A DNA stretch of 64,000 nt from assembly GCA_024114885.1 (NCBI GenBank), contig CP099425.1, forward strand, positions 1,426,001 to 1,490,000, given 5' to 3'. The DNA comes from Septoria linicola. Lineage: Eukaryota > Ascomycota > Dothideomycetes > Mycosphaerellales > Mycosphaerellaceae. The position numbers and the translations under genes are program-made. The notes beneath the pieces are model-generated. The model was given only the letters and a program-made list of their open reading frames with translations. It searched no databases and was not told the origin of the DNA. Shown one piece after another: positions 57,628 to 64,000 of the stretch. Positions within the stretch are counted from its first letter, which is position 1; the number at the start of each line of letters is the position of its first letter.

Positions 57628-58603
57628 CTACAGGTCATCAAGATCCGCCGGGGCCTCATCGTACGAAGGATCGAAACCATCCACGGCCTTGCCCGCCGCT
57701 AACTTCAGGTCCTTGGTGAAGACATCATTACAATCCAACAGCTTGGGCGCGAGTCTGCCAGTAAATGCGTCAAGGACCTTCATCTTCAGGTTCACGGTAC
57801 TGTTCGGCCAGTGCTCCCATCCGATGAGATTATTACCGAGATACCATGCCTTGGTGTAGTTCTCGACATCATCGTCCAAGATGGTGGCTTTTCGAAAGCA
57901 GTGCGTCTTCCTGCCGTCCTCTGCATACGAAGCCAGCGATTGTTTCGGCTTACTCAGAATCCGCGAATATTGCAGACATGCTGTCCTCATTGAAAGAAAT
58001 GCTGGGGTAAGAGCACTTACTATGATACACAATCTTCACATGATCGTCTTGGAATCGCATCGGCTGATTGTCCTTGTACTTGCCATGACAAGACGGCATC
58101 GCACGCTTAACCTCGCCATCCTTCACAAACACGACCACATTCTCCCACTCATGCTCCACCACACACGAGAAAAGTCAGCACAACCCCTCCAGAACTCAAA
58201 AGTACCCGCCACCTCCGAGGGAGAATAGTACTCACCGAATGCCCCCACCACCCCCCTTCCCCACTTTCCGATTCTTCCTCTGATCCTTCTCAAAATAATA
58301 CTCATATATATACGCACACCACCCATTATTACACCTCCGTCTACTATACACATTGCCATTCTCCAGCCGGTCCGAACGTCTGCAGGGCTCGCTCATAGGT
58401 CCTGAGAGGGGTAGACCGGGATTGATGGTGCCGTTGAGGGAGATGGCAGAGGTGTAGTAGCAGGAATCGGTGTAGAAGTCGAGGATGGGTTGGTAGCGGC
58501 GTTCGAAGGGAGAGGAAGCGGGCGGGAGGGGGTCGATTAGGTCTGCTTTTGTGGAGAGGGAGAAGAAGGATAGGAGGAAGGCGAGGGAGAGGATTGTGCG
58601 CAT
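57628..58603 (-). pseudogene. NPP1/NLP (necrosis and ethylene-inducing-like) family gene with a frame break
   Basis: A secreted protein of the NLP family, many members of which are cytolysins acting on plant sphingolipids, while others are non-toxic. Exons seen: 58236-58603 with signal peptide and the cysteine-containing N-terminal part; 58021-58153 with the family HEWE segment; 57628-57920 with THCFR and the conserved C-terminal half. The 57921-58020 intron closes in phase. The 58154-58235 intron (GTGAGT donor) does not. Exon 1 ends with two extra bases relative to the frame of exon 2, next to a G-rich tract at about 58246-58280. I found no other acceptor that fits. So this is a frameshifted copy, a sequencing slip in the G-run or an unusual splice. 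Confidence 0.65.
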
Positions 58604-59257
58604 CGTGGTGGCTGGTAGATTTGTTCTTTCATTTTTTTGATTGTGGGTGTGGTTTCGTCGCGTTGATGAGGTCGAGGAGTATCGGCCGGTGAAGAATGAC
58701 GATCATGAGACTTGTGTGTGTGTGTGTGTACTTGCTGATAAAATCTGTGAGATATGTATATCTCATCTTCGCTTATCACAATGGCTTTCTTTTATACTTC
58801 TCGTGTACCAAGCTTTGCCATGAGGCCACTCGAGGCCACGCGCATCTGTTATATGGAATGCTTTGCAACTGTGGAGTTGCTACCACATTTCATTCATCAA
58901 GGCCGCATCGCATCCCAGGCATCGATTCGAGTATCGATTCGAGCGTGACCACAGTTCCAGAGCGAAGAGTTCCACATCTCGAAACCGCATTAGATAGCTT
59001 CCCCAAAGGATATACTAAAGACTGTCTGCATCAACTATATTCTGTACAACCATAAAAAAGCGTACCTCGTTCTAGGTCTGGTCCCCACTCCTGTATCAAG
59101 AATCTTCGTCTCGTCTCGTCTCGTCTTTGTCTATGCCGTCTCAGGTGGGCTTAACCATCACCGTCTATGTTCGTCCCACAACGCCACCGCCCTACGGTAT
59201 ATACAATTCAACAGTCTTTGCCAAAAGTTCGTTCCTAGCCTCGGTCGCAGGTTCGAA
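58604..59257. repeat. Intergenic region with short microsatellites
   Basis: About 650 bases between two minus-strand genes with no supportable gene. A (GT)n run of about eight units lies at 58713-58729. A pentanucleotide run (ctcgt x4) lies near 59105-59130. Confidence 0.6.
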
Positions 59258-62019
59258 TTACACGATGCCGTACACCCTCTTTGCAATAAAGTAGCACGCA
59301 AGGCCGAAGGCGATAAGGCCTGCGGTGATGCAGAAGAACCAGGTCAAATCGCCCTCGTACTCTTGTCCGGGGACCCACACGTTCATGCCCCACATACCGG
59401 TGACGATGTTCATGGGGAGCACGATGGTTCCGAGGACTGTGAGTTTGCCGAGGACGTCTGCGTTCTGCTCGGCGCGCTCGTTCATGCGAATGTTGATCTG
59501 GGCAACATAATTGCCGTGAGCTCGAGAAAGCAGGCTAGGGTACATGTTGTTAGTGTCTTTCGCTGTATGTGTAGTGGGTGCGCAATGTACCTCTCGTAGT
59601 GTGACAGATTACCTGTCATGGTCACAATGTGATCCTGAATATCACCCAAGTAGAGACCAATCTCTGATCGAGGTGCAACCTCCCAATGCTCATTGCATCT
59701 CTTCGCGAAGCCCTTGATAACATCGGCCTTGTTACCCAGCAAACGGTACAGACCCATGACCTTCTTGCGGCATCCGCCGACTCGCCTGAGCATGTCACCT
59801 CCGCTCATGACTTCCTCGCCCTCTGGCTTGTTGGCACTGGCGTCGCTATCTCTTCGGTCGCCCTTCGAGCTCTTTGGTCGTTGTTCTTTCTTCTCCACCT
59901 GCCTGACCTTCTTCTCGTCCGTGGAGTCCGGATCGGAAATGCGATGCATGTATAGAATCTCCTCATCGATGTCATCGACTTCTTGCTCGATCTCAGTGAC
60001 AAGCGGTGCATACACATCCGTAACGTCATCGATAATGGCATAGCTGATCCAGTCGGCAGTCGGACTCATGTAGTCATTTAGCTGTCGAATTCGTCGTCGC
60101 ACATTGGCGGGATGTGGGCTCATAGAATGATGGAAGCTGATGACCCCGTCTCGGAAGACGATGACATACATGTTGATGGGCTCCATATAGACTTCGCTGT
60201 CTTTGTCCTGCTCGAAAGTCCGGTAATTGACGAAGTAGTATGAGGGGAATAGCTCGACCTTTTCACGCGGCTCGTCCATGAGGATATCTTCGGACGTAAG
60301 CTGATGTATACCAAAAGCCCGGGAAAGGATCTTCATCTCGTTCTCTGTTGGAGACAGTACGTCGAGCCAGAATGTAGGCCGTGGTCCATATCGCTTTCTC
60401 TTGGCTTTTGGCGTGGCATGGCCAGAGACTGAAGCTGAAGCTGGGGCAGACTCGGCAGCAGCCTTGCTGTTAGCAATACTGTTCACGATTGACGCTCGTG
60501 CTACAGATGGTGCCCGACTATCGTCTGCTTGGCTGAAAGCGTCCACGTTCTTCCTAGTACCATCGCTAGATGTCCGGTGATGTTGGTGCAGCAGAGGTCG
60601 CTCCAAAGCAGTATCGTCTTGTTCGTCCTCATCGTCGCTATCATCGCTCAACTCGATGGGATCAGGTAAGAAGAGGTCACGGAATGTCAGGCCATCCTCT
60701 TGCAGATCGCTGATCGTCCTCGCGTGAACCGTGCCATCCAGCATCTCGTTGAAGTACGTGAACCTGAAAGGCGAATCGTCGGCTTCCGGATGCCATACAG
60801 TCTTAGCAGGTCGCAGCCTTCCACCCACCATGACCGGCTCAGAGATCTTCTTCGCACGTAGAACTTCTTGCTGCGTGCGCTCCTCCTTCTCCTCGCGACT
60901 CCACTCCTCCAAGACTTCCAGATCGGGAAACTTGCGACCACGTCTGCGCCGAGGCTTTTCCGAAGCCTCATGACGATCTGGATGTGGTGATCCCTCGCCA
61001 TGCTCAGTTGCGTCGTCGTCCCCAGGGAAGCAGACATCGCGCTCGGCGAGCTGAGCGAGTGTAGGGCGACGGCGCATGCTCTCAGGCGAACGGCTCTCGA
61101 ATCGCTCGTCGTCGTCCTCGTCAATGTGGATCACCGCATCTCTGCCGCGGTCCGACATGCTCGATCCCAAGCCGTGCATGTACACATCGTCCATGCCGCC
61201 CAGCGTGGGTGAGCCTGGCATGGAAGGCGGATTATTGACATCGTGTTCGCCGTCCAACTGGGTATTGCGGGCGGCTGTGAGGATCTCGAAATTGGGACCT
61301 CGTCGAGAAGAAGCCTTGGAGTTGGTCGAGCCATGTCGTCCCCTGCTGGCGTGACCGTTGTTGCTTCCATAGCCCCCTACTTGCAGTGCACTGTTATTGC
61401 GTGAGAGGTATGGCTTGCGGGATCTGCTTCCTAGCAATGGAGACCTTTCGGTGCCATCATTGTCTGCATCTTCGTCTTCGCTGATCGCCACGCCCTCTGA
61501 ATGGGCCAAGCGAGACCTCGACGCATTCAGCTTGCCCGAAGCATCCGAGGGACGATGTTGATGGCGCGAAAAGGGCATGGCGACACGCGCAAAGCCTTGC
61601 CTGATGGTGTCCCTCCTACGACTCAACGGCGCATGCTCGCGGTGGTCGAGCAGTGCTTCGCTCTCGAGGCTGGTGTTACTCGCCCGTCTCGCGGCACCCT
61701 GCACACGGTAGAAGCTGTCCTTCTGCGAGGCGTGGTGCGATGCATCGAGCAGACTCGGCCGGTCTCCCGCATCGGTCGTGTCCTCAGTGGCCGCCTCTGA
61801 AGGCGCAATGAAGCTCTGTCGTCGGTTCTTGCGGTGTCTCTTGCCCGCCCGATGACGCTTCTTCTTCGCGGGTGCACTCGTGGGGCCAGCAGCACCAGAC
61901 GATGAGGCATTTTGAGCATTACCGCATTCGCCGGCGTTGCCAGAAGCTCCGGGTTTGGCCATGGAAGGAGGTCCGGCGATGGAGGCAATGTCGCCATTCT
62001 GCGGCTGCTGAGATGCCAT
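59258..62019 (-). CDS. CorA-family Mg2+ transporter, Mnr2/Alr type
   Basis: 901-residue membrane transporter with exons 59591-62019 and 59258-59534 (56-nt intron). The first ~480 residues are polar and disordered, rich in Ser/Arg/His/Asp, with a KKKRHRAGKRHRKNRRQS basic stretch. The conserved cytosolic CorA region starts at RPTFWLDVLSPTENEMKIL and includes TSEDILMDEPREKVELFPSYYFVNYR. Two C-terminal helices follow, the first with the GMN signature in IVTGMWGMNVWVPG and the second ending FIAKRVYG. The long N-terminus and overall order fit vacuolar Mnr2-like proteins better than bacterial CorA. The likely role is Mg2+ movement across the vacuolar or plasma membrane; which membrane is inferred. 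Confidence 0.88.
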
Positions 62020-64000
62020 TGCGTTGGCTGTTCAGAACGACTCGGGCCGCTGCAAGAATTGGCACGATCAATTGTTATCGCGACATCAAGCAGAAAACGA
62101 CAGCAGGAACAGCGGCAAAAGGCAATGCGGCTGGATTCTGTAGTTCTATCTGCGATCTGCAAGTTGGCTCCACTTCTTCCTGTGAACTCTTTCGAGCTGC
62201 TTGGCTCACCGTGTGGCGTTTCCAGCTTTCGCGCGTCGTGATGCCGTCACTCAATGCCAACTCATCATCAACATACATTCGCATTCGAACATTGCCCAAT
62301 ATACCGACGCGTGGATGGCAGCAGAGCGCGTTGCTAATCGATAAGCAAAAAGGTGTGAGAGATACGCGAGACCGTGTGGCACGTCAGTGGATTCTATCGA
62401 GTCACCAGCATCCCGGTCAGACTCCCAATGTGGAAGCAGAGCACACGACACAGAAAAAAGCTTGGTCCGGCACTTGAAGCTCGACCTACACACCATCATG
62501 CAAGCTGCCACACTCCGCGGCTAGCAGCGAAACACGTCGGATCATGCAATTGACAGCCAAAACATCGTCAGGACCGTCCTATGTCATCTCCGCGACTGGC
62601 TGAGCTGGCTGAGCAACAACGCACTAGTCTCCTAGGAACTGAGACGAGGACTTTACACCTGGCCAGATCAAATATCAGCTGCCCGCACTGAGCGTTTTGC
62701 TTTCATCGTACCCGCTGGATGTCTCAACAACGTCGCTGTGAGTACCATCGAAGCCTGAGCGAACATCATTCTTCCGGCCAAGACAGAGGACAATTTGACG
62801 TAGGACATCCTAATGCCCGTGCGAAACCGTGCGCCACTACGTTGTTACAATCGCCTACTTGGCTTCTATTTCAAACTACTGCAACGTCTATCTATATGCC
62901 GTAAGTGTACCAGAGACGCACATGGGAGATGGTCAAGCTTTGATGCTCCGATCGAGAGGGAAGCTATCCAAGATACTAACAGCGAACTACACAGCGCGAC
63001 TATGCGGAAACTATCATCGTACACGCTCTTGGTCACGGTGAACTAGCGGTGTTGACTGGCACGTAGTCGTTCATTGCAGTCATCCGTGCATGACTTCGCT
63101 TTGTCCGCACTGTGTCTGGCGTAATCAAATACAAGTTGCACTGTCTCTTGTACGCCTGGAGAGTGCCCTTTGAGCAACCGCGAGGTGAGGCCCACAACGG
63201 AACATTGGGCGGGATGGCCAAACGTTCCTCATATGCTCGTTCGCTAGTCCCACCGAGACGTACGGTAAGTCTTCGATTCGCGCTTCAGAGGCCACGCGAG
63301 GAAGCTCAGCTAAGCTCCGCATTCTACACGTGCTGATAGTGGAGAGACATGTCTTTACATCCTTCACCTGACCTTTATGCCTGAGCATACTCGATGTGCA
63401 CATAAATCCTGCACGACTTGGACTTGTGTAGCACGCTCACCGTAGCCTAGATAGTGCTGCATGTTGCCTAGTTGGAAGGTTCAACATGTCATGGCTCATG
63501 GGACCGAGATGACTCCAAAATCTTCCACGTTCTGTAGCTCCACAGTCCCTCGCCTCGGTGGCTCGGTTGAGGAGAGGAGGTTGCAATGTTCTCGACGATA
63601 TGTGGTGCTGGCCTTTTCACGATCTATGCGTCCAGCCTCTCTCAGCAGTAGAATTCACCCGCGGAAGGAGCATTAGCTTGAGTGATATGTCTTCCTCTGA
63701 CAATTGTTCGACGTGGCGTACTTGTTGGATCCGGGGCAGGCGAGATTATGGTATCGATGAAGCAACAGGGGAGGAGGAGAGCAAGCTAGAGGCCTTATAG
63801 ACTGCGACCTCTCACAAAGTGCAAGATCCTGATGAACATCGGCAGGATGAATGATCACAGGTGGCCATTAGATGTATGACGAGCAAAATCTCAGATGAAT
63901 GTGCAGATGTTGCGAGGACCATCGTATATGCCGTTCCATCTTTGTGTTTTGACCTCGACACCAACCCGTGAGACCAAATTGGACTTCACAGCTAGAGGCA
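62020..64000. other. 2-kb terminal region without a supportable gene
   Basis: The first few hundred bases must hold the promoter of the Mg-transporter gene. Beyond that I see only short, overlapping open frames on both strands, no recognisable domain, no RNA gene and no repeat. A gene entering from beyond the window edge cannot be excluded. Confidence 0.4.

Noticed and set aside
59240..59262. B-box-like ggttcgaatt suggesting another tRNA
   Set aside because: No acceptor stem, A box or T-stem pairing around it.
61872..62477. 201-codon plus-strand ORF over the start of the Mg-transporter gene
   Set aside because: Antisense to the N-terminal coding region and promoter, with no independent support.

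Overview
The window is nuclear DNA of a filamentous ascomycete. Genes carry many short spliceosomal introns, mostly 46-58 nt, with GTRNGY donors and CTAAC-like branch sites. The gene set (Zn2Cys6 regulator, WSC protein, NLP, GPI wall protein, GH78, Fus3/Kss1-type MAPK) is typical of Pezizomycotina. A Dothideomycete (Mycosphaerella-like) is my best guess, but that is inference from gene style only.

Layout. 0.3-8.3 kb: an SMP-30/gluconolactonase-like enzyme, a Zn2Cys6 transcription factor, a small spliced gene, a signal-peptide/one-TM surface protein and a protein with a RapZ C-terminal-like domain. 9.8-20.2 kb: two small proteins, then a housekeeping block with the XPD/Rad3 helicase and the listerin ligase Ltn1 (divergent from one 326-bp promoter region), and a small multi-pass membrane protein. 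21.3-32 kb is gene-poor. It holds a GH78 alpha-L-rhamnosidase frame interrupted by two in-frame TGA codons, a decayed secreted-protein gene, a minus-strand coding remnant and one intact, strongly codon-biased repeat-rich GPI wall protein. 32-39 kb is dense again: a CxxC-repeat protein, an MFS sugar transporter, a PLC-like phosphodiesterase, UBA4 and an acyl-protein-thioesterase-like hydrolase. 39.5-46 kb is an orphan-rich island with several broken or unresolved frames. 46.2 kb holds a tRNA-Ala(CGC) gene. 46.7-62 kb is mostly conserved: a WSC protein, a conserved acidic protein, a small tail-anchored protein, a Fus3/Kss1 MAPK, a biotin carboxylase/biotinyl protein, MAD1, an NLP-family gene with a frame break and a CorA/Mnr2-type Mg transporter. 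The last 2 kb show no gene I can support.

Two observations stand out. First, the tRNA-Ala gene at 46229-46372 has two insertions. One is an 18-nt insert at the usual 37/38 intron position. The other is a 54-nt insert in the D-loop with every hallmark of a fungal spliceosomal intron; removing it restores a canonical D-arm. Second, the MAPK gene has a strong extra 3' splice site after its normal stop codon. Using it would add 58 residues ending in a basic CaaX-like tail (C-F-T-I).

Intron coordinates were worked out by hand from splice signals and frame closure. Every spliced model offered as an intact gene sums to a multiple of three. Functions are family-level recognitions; no database search was possible.
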